A program made the position numbers and the translations under genes. This document shows positions 43,894 through 53,279 of a DNA stretch of 64,000 nucleotides, piece after piece; the first letter of the stretch is position 1, and every line of letters starts with the position of its first letter. Source of the DNA: SIG565 sp045613385 (GTDB lineage: Bacteria; Bacillota; Clostridia; Oscillospirales; Acutalibacteraceae); assembly GCA_045613385.1 (NCBI GenBank), contig JAZLAW010000002.1, positions 60,689 to 124,688 of the forward strand, given 5' to 3'. The notes under the pieces were generated by a model. That model did no database searches. It was not told the DNA's origin and saw only the letters and a program-made list of their open reading frames with translations.

Positions 43894-45162
43894 TTACTCT
43901 CTTGGCAAAACAACTGAGAGTACTGATTTTTCATTATCAAGATTTAATAAGAACTGTTCTACATCGCTTTTATTAAGATTTTTTATTATTTCAAGCTCAT
44001 CGAACACATCATATTCACAAACTGCCGCATCAATAAATGACATAACAATATCTTCAACACTATTATAACGCTTAACGCATCCGCCGTAAACCTCTCTTTT
44101 TACCGCTTCGAAGATTTTGTCATCTATGCCATCTTTTTTAAGTCTTGAAATTTCTTCCTTTATGAGTTTTGCAACTTCCGTCGGATTTACCGATTCGCCT
44201 TCAAAAAGCACCGCCGAATAACCACGACCGGTAAAAAACTCACTGTCAAACTCATCGTTTATAAGGCTCTTCTCTGTGAGTTCACTATAAAGCGGGGTTA
44301 TATCTCCCGAAATCGTTTTTAACAAAACATCGGTACATACAGATTCAAATAATGTCGGCTCTTTATCCGCTTTTAATTTATAACCGAAACAAAAAAGCGG
44401 TATAGCTACATCAAGTCTTTTTTCAATATAATCACTCACTACTGTATCGGGTTCTTCAGGAAATTTGCGCTCAATTTTTACAGGTACAGTATCCTTTACA
44501 GAACCTTTAATCTTATTAAGCACTTCATCGGTTTTTAAGTTACCCGCAATACAAATAAACATATTTGAAGGATTATAAAACGCGTTATAGCAGTTATATA
44601 GCAATTTATCATCAATTTCTGCTATTGAGTCAGTTGTTCCTGCGATATCAATTCTAACTGGATTATTATGATACATAGCTCGTAAAGTGTTAAACAATAC
44701 GCACCAACCTGGGCTATCATCATACATTCTTATTTCCTGCCCAATTATACCCTGCTCCTTTTTAACGGTTTCGGCAGTAAAATACGGGCTTTGTACAAAA
44801 TCTAAAAGTATATCGAGATTTTCATCGAACATACTGCTGCAAGAAAACAGATAACAAGTTTTATCAAAAGAAGTAAATGCATTTGCATAAGCGCCGGTTT
44901 TTGCATATTTTGAAAAAGCATCCCCATCTTCACTCTCAAACAATTTATGCTCTAAAAAGTGCGCAATGCCTTCGGGAACGGCAGTAAAATCACCGCCATT
45001 TATAGAAAATTCCGTATCAACTGAGCCGTATTTAGTGCCAAAAACCGCATAACAAGTATTAAACTCAGGTTTTTCGGCAATAAAGATTTTAAGTCCGTTA
45101 TCTAGAACAGTTAATGAATAGCTTTCACCAATGGTTTCGCTTCTAAAATATTTGGTATTCAT
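43894..45162 (-). CDS. M16 zinc peptidase, active-type (YfmH-like)
   Basis: A 422-residue peptidase with the inverted zinc motif HFLEHKLFE (HxxEH) and a downstream glutamate in the QEIRMYDD region. It belongs to the insulinase/processing-peptidase family and is close to YfmH. It starts one base from the previous gene, an M16 homologue that lacks the motif, so the two likely form a heterodimer, as in many M16B pairs (family knowledge). Confidence 0.92.
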   Translation of the reverse strand: MNTKYFRSETIGESYSLTVLDNGLKIFIAEKPEFNTCYAVFGTKYGSVDTEFSINGGDFTAVPEGIAHFLEHKLFESEDGDAFSKYAKTGAYANAFTSFDKTCYLFSCSSMFDENLDILLDFVQSPYFTAETVKKEQGIIGQEIRMYDDSPGWCVLFNTLRAMYHNNPVRIDIAGTTDSIAEIDDKLLYNCYNAFYNPSNMFICIAGNLKTDEVLNKIKGSVKDTVPVKIERKFPEEPDTVVSDYIEKRLDVAIPLFCFGYKLKADKEPTLFESVCTDVLLKTISGDITPLYSELTEKSLINDEFDSEFFTGRGYSAVLFEGESVNPTEVAKLIKEEISRLKKDGIDDKIFEAVKREVYGGCVKRYNSVEDIVMSFIDAAVCEYDVFDELEIIKNLNKSDVEQFLLNLDNEKSVLSVVLPRE

Positions 45163-46431
45163 TTAATTGTCCCCCTTTTTGCCTGTCAGATTGTAAACGG
45201 TATGAAGTTTTATTCCTTTTGCCGCTTCAACTATCTGTCTTTTATTAAGAGAAGAAATAATCTGCGCAACATCTTCAGGAGTTTTGATTTGCTCGGAATA
45301 TATACTCGCGCAATACCAGGAATCAAGCGCACCTAAACTGTCATAAGAAGAATTAAGAGAGTTTAATATGTTCTTTATTGATGCATCAAATGTAGACTGT
45401 TTGAATTCGCCCTTCTTTACAATATCAAGTTGGTGAAGAATCTCTGTTCTGGCCTTCTCAGTATTTGCAAATTCCACACCCGAATCAACCATAATATATC
45501 CTTTATTCTTATTTGCCGATGCCGAACAATAATAACAGAGACTGAGTTTTTCGCGCACATTTTCAAAGAGTCCTGAATAGGTGCCACCGCCAAAAATATC
45601 CGTTGCAACGGTTAAAGCATACGCATCGTTACCCCAGATTTCACTTGAAAAGCCCAAAACTAATTTGCCTTGCGCCACATCCATTTCTTCCGTGACTTCC
45701 TTTACATTTTCACGATAGCCAAGACACGTGAGTTTTTTATAGTCATCACAGATTTCTCTATCATATTTTGAAAATTCTTCTGAAATTTTTTCAAAAAATC
45801 CTTCAGGTGTATTTTTACCTACAAGTTGAACCCTAACATAAGAGTTTTTGAGAATTTTTTGCCACGCATTATATAAATTCTCACCATTGATTTTTTCCAA
45901 CTGTTCTACAGTACCGTAAGCAGAAACAGCATAATCACTATCCTCAAACATTTCGGCTATAAGGCGTTTTCTGGCATATCGTCGTTTATCATTTATTTCG
46001 CCTAAAATATGCTCCTTAACCTTTCTTTTTTCGCGTTCAATGTCAGTTTTAATAAAACTGCCGTTTTTCACTCTCGGTCTAAAAATCAGTTCCATTAATA
46101 AACTGGCCGCTTTTTCAATAACCGGTTCGCCACCTATAGAAAATCTATCGTTGATAACGGCAACGGCAACCTTTATCAGTTGCGCATTACCTATTTTGCT
46201 TACAGAAACACTTAAATCTGCGCCATATAACATATTAAGCGCCAAATTAAGCTCTGTGAAAGTAGAAAACTTATCAGAACAAGATGTCAGAACATACGGC
46301 AAAAGCGCGTTTAAAGACACATCTTCTTTGTTGAGCGGCACATAAAAATTAAAAGAAACCAAGGTTGTGTTAAAACGGTTATTTTTTATAAATAAGCCAT
46401 CAACACCCTGTGCTAAAGACTGAATTTTCAT
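45163..46431 (-). CDS. M16 peptidase-like protein without zinc motif (YfmF-like)
   Basis: A 422-residue M16-fold protein with family landmarks such as RPRVKNGSF, EREKRKVKEHI and DIFGGGTYSGLFENVREKLS, but no HxxEH in the N-terminal domain. It is therefore the non-catalytic partner, contributing the substrate-contact half. AAGGGAG precedes the ATG. It heads the M16-M16-lgt-folD run. Equal length to its partner (422 residues each) supports an ancient duplication. Confidence 0.9.
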   Translation of the reverse strand: MKIQSLAQGVDGLFIKNNRFNTTLVSFNFYVPLNKEDVSLNALLPYVLTSCSDKFSTFTELNLALNMLYGADLSVSVSKIGNAQLIKVAVAVINDRFSIGGEPVIEKAASLLMELIFRPRVKNGSFIKTDIEREKRKVKEHILGEINDKRRYARKRLIAEMFEDSDYAVSAYGTVEQLEKINGENLYNAWQKILKNSYVRVQLVGKNTPEGFFEKISEEFSKYDREICDDYKKLTCLGYRENVKEVTEEMDVAQGKLVLGFSSEIWGNDAYALTVATDIFGGGTYSGLFENVREKLSLCYYCSASANKNKGYIMVDSGVEFANTEKARTEILHQLDIVKKGEFKQSTFDASIKNILNSLNSSYDSLGALDSWYCASIYSEQIKTPEDVAQIISSLNKRQIVEAAKGIKLHTVYNLTGKKGDN

Positions 46432-46563
46432 TTTTTCTCCCTTAGTACATTTTGAAATTAAATATTGATATTTTCAGTTAAAAAATATTATACCACACTA
46501 ACGCATAATTCTCCACAAAAAATTGTAAACTTTTTAATAACTTGTAAATTTTTTTCTACTTAA

Positions 46564-46592
46564 TTGAAATAAAAATTTTGGTATGATATATT
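46564..46592 (+). promoter_or_regulatory. Promoter of the cardiolipin synthase gene
   Basis: TTGAAA, 17 bases, TATATT, 34 bases before the ATG. The rest of the intergenic region back to 46432 is AT-rich and has no other clear feature. Confidence 0.65.
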
Positions 46593-46626
46593 AAATTAGT
46601 AAAGTTTATATGAAAGGGGTTAAAAT

Positions 46627-48150
46627 ATGAAAGCGCCGCGTCACCGTCCGCCTGTAAGACTGCTTCTGACTTTTCTCATAATTTTGGCGGAACTTTACAT
46701 TATGATATTAAGCATTACGCACCTTTCCGAGCAAAGAGTATGGATATATTCAGCCGCAGAAACTCTGGCAATTATAACTGCTCTTTCAATTATAAACAAG
46801 CGCGGCAACCCCAGCTACAAAATAATGTGGATTTTCTTTATATTGCTCGTACCATTATTCGGTGTAACTGCATATCTACTTTGGGGTGGCGGCCGTGTTA
46901 TGCCACATATAAATCGGCGTATGAAAAAATGTATAAACAAATATTTAAAATATTTACCGGATGACAGCAAAATAGTATCTCGTCTGAATTACTCTGACAT
47001 GATACATTTCCGCCAAGCCGAATATATACGCCGCGAAGCCGAAATGCCTGTATATGATGGAACTGAAAGTGAATTTTTATCCCCCGGGGAAAAACTGATG
47101 CCACGACTGCTCGAAGAACTAAAAAAAGCGCAAAAATATATTTTTATCGAGTTTTTTATTCTTGCAGAAGGCAGTATGTGGAATGAAATTTTTGAAATAC
47201 TAAAAGAAAAAGCAAGGTCAGGCGTTGAAATCAAAATAATTTTTGATGATTTCGGTTCCATTAAGTATCAATCAAAACAATTCATCAGAGAACTCCGACA
47301 TAATGGTATAGAAGTCTCTCGTTTTAATCCCATAACACCTTCTATCAATATCTTTATGAACAATCGCGATCACAGAAAAATCATTGTCATTGATGGCAAG
47401 GTTGCCTTTACGGGCGGCATTAACATAGGCGACGAATATATCAACCGCTTTGAGCGTTTCGGCTACTGGATGGATTCGGCAATATTGATACGCGGAAACG
47501 CTGTAAAAAGTTTTTTATGTATGTTTTCAATTATGTGGGAGTTCACAACCGGAAAAGAAATTAATTTTGAAAGTCACTCTGTTGATTATAGAACAGATAA
47601 CGATGGATTCTATATTCCCTATTGCGATGACCCTTTAAATTATAAAAATCCCGCCGCAGGAATTTATATGCAGATACTAAATAACGCGCAACGGTATGTT
47701 TATATCGCAACCCCTTATCTCATTTTAGATAATAATATGATTAACGCACTGTGTCTTGCGGCAAAATCGGGAGTTGCTGTGAAAATTGTAACTCCTTCTA
47801 TACCCGATAAATGGTACGTTCATCCGGTAACTCAGTACTATTATTCCGAACTTTTGGATTCAGGTGTAAAAATATACGAATATTCACCCGGTTTTATCCA
47901 TTCAAAATTATTTTTATCTGATGATAATGTAGCAACCGTGGGAACAATAAATATGGATTATCGCAGCCTTTATCTTCACTTTGAATGCGGTTTATGGATG
48001 TCAGGCAGCAGCTCAATTAAAGAAATTAGAAATAGTTTTGAAGATATATTTGTAGAATCTGAAGAAATTATCCCTACCGTTTGGAAAAAAAGACCGATAA
48101 TACAGAAGATTAAACAGAGTGTACTGCATCTATTCGCCCCGTTTATGTGA
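46627..48150 (+). CDS. cls: Cardiolipin synthase
   Basis: A 507-residue phospholipase-D-family enzyme. It has two N-terminal membrane helices, a PLDc_N region (IMWIFFILLVPLFGVTAYLL), and two HKD motifs, NRDHRKIIVIDGKVAFTGG and FIHSKLFLSDD. It joins two phosphatidylglycerol molecules into cardiolipin. AAAGGGG precedes the ATG. It is followed by a small membrane protein gene. Confidence 0.95.
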   Translation: MKAPRHRPPVRLLLTFLIILAELYIMILSITHLSEQRVWIYSAAETLAIITALSIINKRGNPSYKIMWIFFILLVPLFGVTAYLLWGGGRVMPHINRRMKKCINKYLKYLPDDSKIVSRLNYSDMIHFRQAEYIRREAEMPVYDGTESEFLSPGEKLMPRLLEELKKAQKYIFIEFFILAEGSMWNEIFEILKEKARSGVEIKIIFDDFGSIKYQSKQFIRELRHNGIEVSRFNPITPSINIFMNNRDHRKIIVIDGKVAFTGGINIGDEYINRFERFGYWMDSAILIRGNAVKSFLCMFSIMWEFTTGKEINFESHSVDYRTDNDGFYIPYCDDPLNYKNPAAGIYMQILNNAQRYVYIATPYLILDNNMINALCLAAKSGVAVKIVTPSIPDKWYVHPVTQYYYSELLDSGVKIYEYSPGFIHSKLFLSDDNVATVGTINMDYRSLYLHFECGLWMSGSSSIKEIRNSFEDIFVESEEIIPTVWKKRPIIQKIKQSVLHLFAPFM

Positions 48151-48203
48151 TTGACTTTTGCATTTTTTTATTGTATAATAATTTTAAGGAAGGTGGAATC
48201 TAT

Positions 48204-48368
48204 ATGAAAGCTAAGAATTTTTTTATGGGTCTTTCAATTATCATCGGTATAGTTGCTTTAGCTGCAGGTGTTGCAGTAATTATTGACAGATATTTAAACA
48301 AAAATAATGAATGTGTTGACGGTTATATTGAATGCGACTGCTCACCTGAAGAAATAGTAAACGAATAG
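48204..48368 (+). CDS. Small single-span membrane protein (54 residues)
   Basis: The protein begins MKAKNFFMGLSIIIG, has one hydrophobic helix and ends in an acidic tail with three cysteines (ECVDGYIECDC). The ATG at 48204 is preceded by AGGTGG; the longer frame that overlaps cls has no ribosome site. I do not recognise a family. It lies 53 bp after cls and ends at a terminator. Confidence 0.65.
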   Translation: MKAKNFFMGLSIIIGIVALAAGVAVIIDRYLNKNNECVDGYIECDCSPEEIVNE

Positions 48369-48372
48369 TTTG

Positions 48373-48398
48373 AAAGCGCCTTTACAAAGGCGCTTTTA
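48373..48398 (+). terminator. Terminator after the small membrane protein
   Basis: AAAGCGCCTTT/AAAGGCGCTTT stem with a two-base loop and a following T run. Confidence 0.88.
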
Positions 48399-48407
48399 TT
48401 GTGCCTT

Positions 48408-48450
48408 AATATATGCAATTTTTTGTAGAAATTGCATATATTTTTTTATG
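48408..48450 (+). terminator. Second hairpin with T run
   Basis: ATATGCAATTT/AAATTGCATAT stem followed by TTTTTTT, directly after the first terminator. It is probably a back-up terminator, or part of the glgP upstream region. Confidence 0.65.
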
Positions 48451-48522
48451 TAATCTTAAAAACACAAAAAATATTTATTTAATATGTATAAAATTTATTA
48501 TAAAATCAGTCGTAGTATCTAC

Positions 48523-48551
48523 TTGAAGTTTCACTCAGAATATTGTATTAT
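48523..48551 (+). promoter_or_regulatory. Promoter of glgP
   Basis: TTGAAG, 17 bases, TATTAT, ending 49 bases before the glgP ATG. Confidence 0.6.
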
Positions 48552-48599
48552 AATATTGGAATAATAATATTCAAACAAATATTAAAACGGAGAGATTTT

Positions 48600-51005
48600 A
48601 TGCAGACAGAATTTACAGCAAAAAAAATTGCTGAACTCATTGAACGCAAACTATCGCATAACTTTGGCATTAGTCCATCGCACGCATCTGATGAGTTCTT
48701 TTATAAGGCAACTGCACTGGTTATTCTTGATATTTTAACCGAAAAGCGCACAGCCTTCAGAAAAGCAACAGCCAAACAAAAAGCCAAAACTGTTTATTAT
48801 CTGAGTATGGAGTTTTTAATGGGTCGTTCACTTAAGAACAATCTTTTCAACTTAAATCTTGAAGCTCCCGTAAAAGAAGCACTTAAATCTTTCAATGTAA
48901 AAATTGAAAATCTTTATGAGCTTGAGCCGGATGCCGGTCTTGGAAATGGCGGTCTTGGTCGACTTGCCGCCTGTTTTTTAGATGCTCTTTCAAGCGGTAA
49001 TTATCCGGCTATGGGTTACTGCATCAAATATGAGTTTGGTATTTTCCGCCAAAAAATCGTTGATGGATGGCAGACGGAAATGCCTGATTTCTGGTTACCG
49101 GGCGGCAGTGTATGGCTTGAACCAAGACCGGCTTCCGCGGTAGATGTTAAATTTGATGGATATATAAATGAATCGTGGGACGGAAACCATCATAATATCG
49201 AGCACCAAGGATATACAACGGTACGTGCAATGCCATACGACCTTATGGTGCCGGGTAAAAACGGCAAAACCGTTAATGCTTTAAGACTCTGGAGTGCGGA
49301 ATATCAAGATATTAATATGTCGGCATTTAACCAGGGCGATTATGTCAAAGCACTTGAAGAAAAGGCAAATACCGAAGTTATCAGTAAAGTGCTATACCCG
49401 GAAGATAACCACCTTGAAGGTAAATCTTTACGACTAAGACAACAATATTTCCTGGTATCTGCATCTATTCAGGATATATTGAACAGACATTTACGCACTT
49501 ATGATACCCTTGAAAATCTTTCTGATAAGGTTGCAATTCATATTAACGATACCCATCCCACTCTTTGTATACCTGAATTAATGCGTTTTTTACTTGATGA
49601 ATGCGGATACAGTTGGGAAAAATCGTGGGACATTGTTACGAAAACTGTTGCTTACACCAATCACACGGTTATGGCAGAAGCCCTTGAATGTTGGTCGGTT
49701 GATTTGTTTAGCCGCCGACTTCCGAGAATTTATCAGATAGTAAAGGAAATTGACAAACGTTTCCGCGCAGAAATGTTGGCTATGACCGGTGACAGAGAAA
49801 TATGTGAACGCAATGCGATAATTCAGAATGGTATGATTCATATGGCAAATCTTTGCGTTGCCGCATCACACAGTGTCAACGGTGTTTCTATGTTACACAG
49901 TGATATTCTTAAGAAATCGCTTTTCAATGACTTCTACCAGATGACACCCGACAAATTCACCAACGTTACTAACGGTATTGCTCACCGCCGTTGGCTTTGT
50001 CAGGCAAACCCCCTACTGACAAAATATTTGACAGAACTTATTGGCGATAAATTTATAACCGATGCAGCCGCTCTTTCTGAACTTGAAAAGTTCAGTGGTG
50101 ACAAAAATGTTTTGCTCGAACTCGATAAAATTAAATATGCCAACAAAGAGCGCTTATCAAATCACATTAAAAACAATTTCGGTATCAGTGTTAATCCCGA
50201 TTCAATTTTTGATATGCAGGTAAAGCGTCTGCATGAATATAAGCGCCAACACTTGAATTTACTGCATATTATTTCGGAATATCTTTATTTAAAAGAAAAT
50301 CCAAATGCCGATTTTGTTCCTAAAACCTATATATTCGGTGCTAAGGCAGCCCCGGGATATTATCTTGCAAAACAGATTATATTCCTTATAAATCAGTTTG
50401 CTAAATTTATTGAATCGGATCCGCAAATCAACGAAAAACTTAAAATCGTATTCCTTGAAGATTATCGCGTTTCTTTAGCCGAGATTATGATTCCCGCAGC
50501 AAATATAAGTGAACAGATTTCCCTTGCTTCAACCGAAGCGAGTGGTACAGGGAATATGAAGCTTATGATGAACGGTGCTATAACTCTTGGTACCGAAGAC
50601 GGCGCCAATGTTGAAATTCACAAAGCAGTCGGTGATAAAAATATTATCATTTTCGGTATGGAAACACCAGAAGTTATGCGCCTTAAAAAGTCAGGTTATT
50701 CGCCAAAGGGTTATTACGAAAATAATCCTACATTAAAACAAGTTATCGACTTTATCGGAAAAGGCATTAACGGTCAGAGTTTTGACGATGTTTATAAGGC
50801 AATTACTACCTATGACTCATATATGGCATTAGCTGATTTTGCCGATTATTGCAGCGCACACGATAAGGCAGATAAGTTATATTCCGATAAACTTTTGTGG
50901 AATGATATGTCACTTATCAATATTGCAAAATCAGGCATATTCTCTGCGGACCGTTCAATCAACGACTATGCTAACAACATCTGGAATATTAAACCTTTAA
51001 AATAG
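48600..51005 (+). CDS. glgP: Glycogen/maltodextrin phosphorylase
   Basis: An 801-residue PLP enzyme that releases glucose 1-phosphate from alpha-1,4-glucans. It has EPDAGLGNGGLGRLAACFLD, the HINDTHPTL motif, KRLHEYKRQHLN and the PLP lysine region EASGTGNMKLMMNGA. ATG at 48600 is preceded by CGGAGAG. It is followed by a GH13 enzyme 11 bp later, so the operon is for alpha-glucan breakdown. Confidence 0.97.
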   Translation: MQTEFTAKKIAELIERKLSHNFGISPSHASDEFFYKATALVILDILTEKRTAFRKATAKQKAKTVYYLSMEFLMGRSLKNNLFNLNLEAPVKEALKSFNVKIENLYELEPDAGLGNGGLGRLAACFLDALSSGNYPAMGYCIKYEFGIFRQKIVDGWQTEMPDFWLPGGSVWLEPRPASAVDVKFDGYINESWDGNHHNIEHQGYTTVRAMPYDLMVPGKNGKTVNALRLWSAEYQDINMSAFNQGDYVKALEEKANTEVISKVLYPEDNHLEGKSLRLRQQYFLVSASIQDILNRHLRTYDTLENLSDKVAIHINDTHPTLCIPELMRFLLDECGYSWEKSWDIVTKTVAYTNHTVMAEALECWSVDLFSRRLPRIYQIVKEIDKRFRAEMLAMTGDREICERNAIIQNGMIHMANLCVAASHSVNGVSMLHSDILKKSLFNDFYQMTPDKFTNVTNGIAHRRWLCQANPLLTKYLTELIGDKFITDAAALSELEKFSGDKNVLLELDKIKYANKERLSNHIKNNFGISVNPDSIFDMQVKRLHEYKRQHLNLLHIISEYLYLKENPNADFVPKTYIFGAKAAPGYYLAKQIIFLINQFAKFIESDPQINEKLKIVFLEDYRVSLAEIMIPAANISEQISLASTEASGTGNMKLMMNGAITLGTEDGANVEIHKAVGDKNIIIFGMETPEVMRLKKSGYSPKGYYENNPTLKQVIDFIGKGINGQSFDDVYKAITTYDSYMALADFADYCSAHDKADKLYSDKLLWNDMSLINIAKSGIFSADRSINDYANNIWNIKPLK

Positions 51006-51016
51006 GCGGAATTTAA

Positions 51017-52882
51017 ATGAATTATTATCCTTACGATTCTCGAAATCCTATTTATCGTTCTAAAATCGGAGCTGTAGCTTCAGGTGAAATCCTGAAGCTA
51101 CGGCTTTTGTTGCATAAAGATGCCTTGTGCTCCGCCGCTTACTTAGTTATAAAAAACGACAACAATTCTTCCTATTCGGAAGTTCTTATGCAACCGAGCG
51201 GCAATATAGATAATTACGAAATTTTTGAATGTGAAATCAAACTGACAGAAGGATTATATTGGTATCATTTTAAATACGAAAGCCAACACGGTATTTTTTA
51301 TGTCAAAAAATACGTTCACTCACTCGGACATATTTCCGATGATGGTGGTGAATGGCAACAAACGGTTTATTCAGAAGATTTTAAAACTCCCGATTGGTTA
51401 AAGGGTGGCATAATATATCAGATATTCCCTGACCGATTCTACAACTCCGGAAAAAACAAAGTAAGTGTGCCCGATGACAGATATTTAGTAACCGACATGC
51501 AGAAAACACCTGAGTATCGACAGAACAACGGTATTTGTTCTTTAGGGAACGATTATTATTGCGGTGATTTAGCCGGAATAGAAGAAAAACTTGAATATAT
51601 TAAGAGTCTTGGTGTCAACTGCATTTATCTCAACCCAATATTTGAAGCACACTCAAACCACCGATACAATACTGCAAATTACTTAAAAATCGACCCGCTG
51701 TTGGGCAGTCAAAAAGATTTGAAAAAGCTATGCAAAAGCGCCCAAAAATTAGGTATTAAAATAATACTTGATGGTGTGTTTTCGCACACCGGTGATGACA
51801 GTATTTACTTTAATAAATATAAGAGATACAATTCTATAGGTGCTTATAATTCAAAGAATTCAAAATACATTAATTGGTTTAATTTTAAAAATTGGCCCGA
51901 TGATTATGAATCTTGGTGGGGCGTTAAATCTCTCCCCGAAACAATCGAAACTAATGAAGCTTTCTGCGAATTTATTACAGGAGAAAACGGCGTAATAAAA
52001 CATTGGCTTGATTACGGAATCTACGGTTGGCGACTTGATGTGGCAGATGAATTACCCGATGAGTTTATCGAAAAAATCAGGAAAGCACTTAAATCATCCT
52101 TGCCGGATGCATATCTGCTTGGTGAAGTATGGGAAGATGCATCAAGTAAAGTAAGCTATGAAAAACGCAGAAAATTCCTGTTGGGTCACGAACTTGATTC
52201 GGTAATGAATTATCCGTTTGCAAATGCAATCGTTGAATTTTTTGAAAATGGCGATGCAATAAAGTTCGCCGATACAATATCAGATATTACTGAAAATTAC
52301 CCTGCTCCCGCAGTAAGTACACTTATGAATCATTTAAGCACACACGACACAGCAAGAATTATTACAAGGCTATCGAAGAATTATAGCAGTAACCCCGACC
52401 GTGAGTGGCAGTCAAACCAAAAATTAAGCCAACAAGAATATCTTGATGCAATTAACAATGTAAAAATTGCAACCGTGATACAATACACTTTACCTGGTGT
52501 GCCCTCCGTTTTTTATGGTGATGAAGTCGGGATTGAAGGCTATGGCGACCCATTTTGCCGTGCACAATATCCGTGGGGAAACGAAAACACCGATTTACTC
52601 GAATTTTATAGAGAGCTTGGTGAAATCAGAAACCAAACAAACTGTCTTAAAAATGGTGAATATATTCCCTTACACTCTGAAAGCGGTTGTATGACATATA
52701 TGAGACGCGGCGACACAGATGCTCTCATAACCGCCGTAAACATTAACGAATATGAAGTGTGGGTAGAGTTACCCGATGAATTCAAAAAAAGTTCTGTTAC
52801 CCTGTTTGGAAGCGAGCCTAATAGTGATGGTTGGGTAAAAATATCGCCCTTTTCTAATGGACTCTATAAAACAAAAATTTAG
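51017..52882 (+). CDS. GH13 alpha-glucan hydrolase (neopullulanase/maltogenic type)
   Basis: A 621-residue enzyme: an N-terminal beta domain of about 120 residues, then the GH13 barrel starting GGIIYQIFPDRFYNSG. Catalytic residues are the Asp of YGWRLDVADE, the Glu of LLGEVWE and the Asp of LSTHDTAR. The layout fits cyclomaltodextrinase/neopullulanase enzymes that cut maltodextrins. No signal peptide, so it acts inside the cell on imported glucans or glycogen, feeding the phosphorylase encoded just upstream. Confidence 0.92.
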   Translation: MNYYPYDSRNPIYRSKIGAVASGEILKLRLLLHKDALCSAAYLVIKNDNNSSYSEVLMQPSGNIDNYEIFECEIKLTEGLYWYHFKYESQHGIFYVKKYVHSLGHISDDGGEWQQTVYSEDFKTPDWLKGGIIYQIFPDRFYNSGKNKVSVPDDRYLVTDMQKTPEYRQNNGICSLGNDYYCGDLAGIEEKLEYIKSLGVNCIYLNPIFEAHSNHRYNTANYLKIDPLLGSQKDLKKLCKSAQKLGIKIILDGVFSHTGDDSIYFNKYKRYNSIGAYNSKNSKYINWFNFKNWPDDYESWWGVKSLPETIETNEAFCEFITGENGVIKHWLDYGIYGWRLDVADELPDEFIEKIRKALKSSLPDAYLLGEVWEDASSKVSYEKRRKFLLGHELDSVMNYPFANAIVEFFENGDAIKFADTISDITENYPAPAVSTLMNHLSTHDTARIITRLSKNYSSNPDREWQSNQKLSQQEYLDAINNVKIATVIQYTLPGVPSVFYGDEVGIEGYGDPFCRAQYPWGNENTDLLEFYRELGEIRNQTNCLKNGEYIPLHSESGCMTYMRRGDTDALITAVNINEYEVWVELPDEFKKSSVTLFGSEPNSDGWVKISPFSNGLYKTKI

Positions 52883-52989
52883 GTAAAAAAATAGCAAAAC
52901 TTGTTTTATTTTCCTTTTATAATTCGTATTTCTTGTCACAAAATAGTATTACAAACGCAAAATATTTTTTGAACAAGGAGTGAATTATT

Positions 52990-53175
52990 TTGGCAAAGCA
53001 CGTGGTTCCTGAAGCAAAGGATGCTCTTAACCGTTTTAAGATGGAAGCTGCTAATGAAGTTGGCGTTAACCTTAAGCAAGGTTACAATGGTGACTTAACT
53101 GCAAAGCAGGCTGGTTCTATCGGTGGACAGATGGTTAAAAAGATGATTGAATCTTACGAAAACAGCATGAAATAA
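52990..53175 (+). CDS. Alpha/beta-type small acid-soluble spore protein
   Basis: A 61-residue SASP with the two family blocks: DALNRFKMEAANEVG, and LTAKQAGSIGGQMVKKMIESYE. SASPs coat and protect spore DNA and are degraded at germination; the EVG region matches the GPR protease cleavage site (family knowledge). TTG start behind AAGGAG. Expression would depend on SigG, encoded at 9307-10071; the upstream region is AT-rich and I could not place a SigG promoter with confidence. Confidence 0.96.
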   Translation: MAKHVVPEAKDALNRFKMEAANEVGVNLKQGYNGDLTAKQAGSIGGQMVKKMIESYENSMK

Positions 53176-53184
53176 ATAAGTTCT

Positions 53185-53220
53185 AAAAAAGGCGGTGCGT
53201 GAATGACGCGCCGCTTTTTT
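53185..53220 (+). terminator. Terminator after the SASP gene
   Basis: AAAAGGCGGTGCGT pairs with ACGCGCCGCTTTTT (with wobble), followed by T's. Confidence 0.85.
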
Positions 53221-53221
53221 A

Positions 53222-53250
53222 TTGACTAATACCTGTATTATTGGTATAAT
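53222..53250 (+). promoter_or_regulatory. Promoter of the glycosyltransferase gene
   Basis: TTGACT, 17 bases, TATAAT, 29 bases before the TTG start at 53280. Confidence 0.82.
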
Positions 53251-53279
53251 ATATACATTATGGTAAAGGGGAAAAGAGA

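Noticed and set aside
48451..48522. Possible riboswitch upstream of glgP
   Set aside because: The stretch is AT-rich and precedes the promoter, so it would not be transcribed with glgP.
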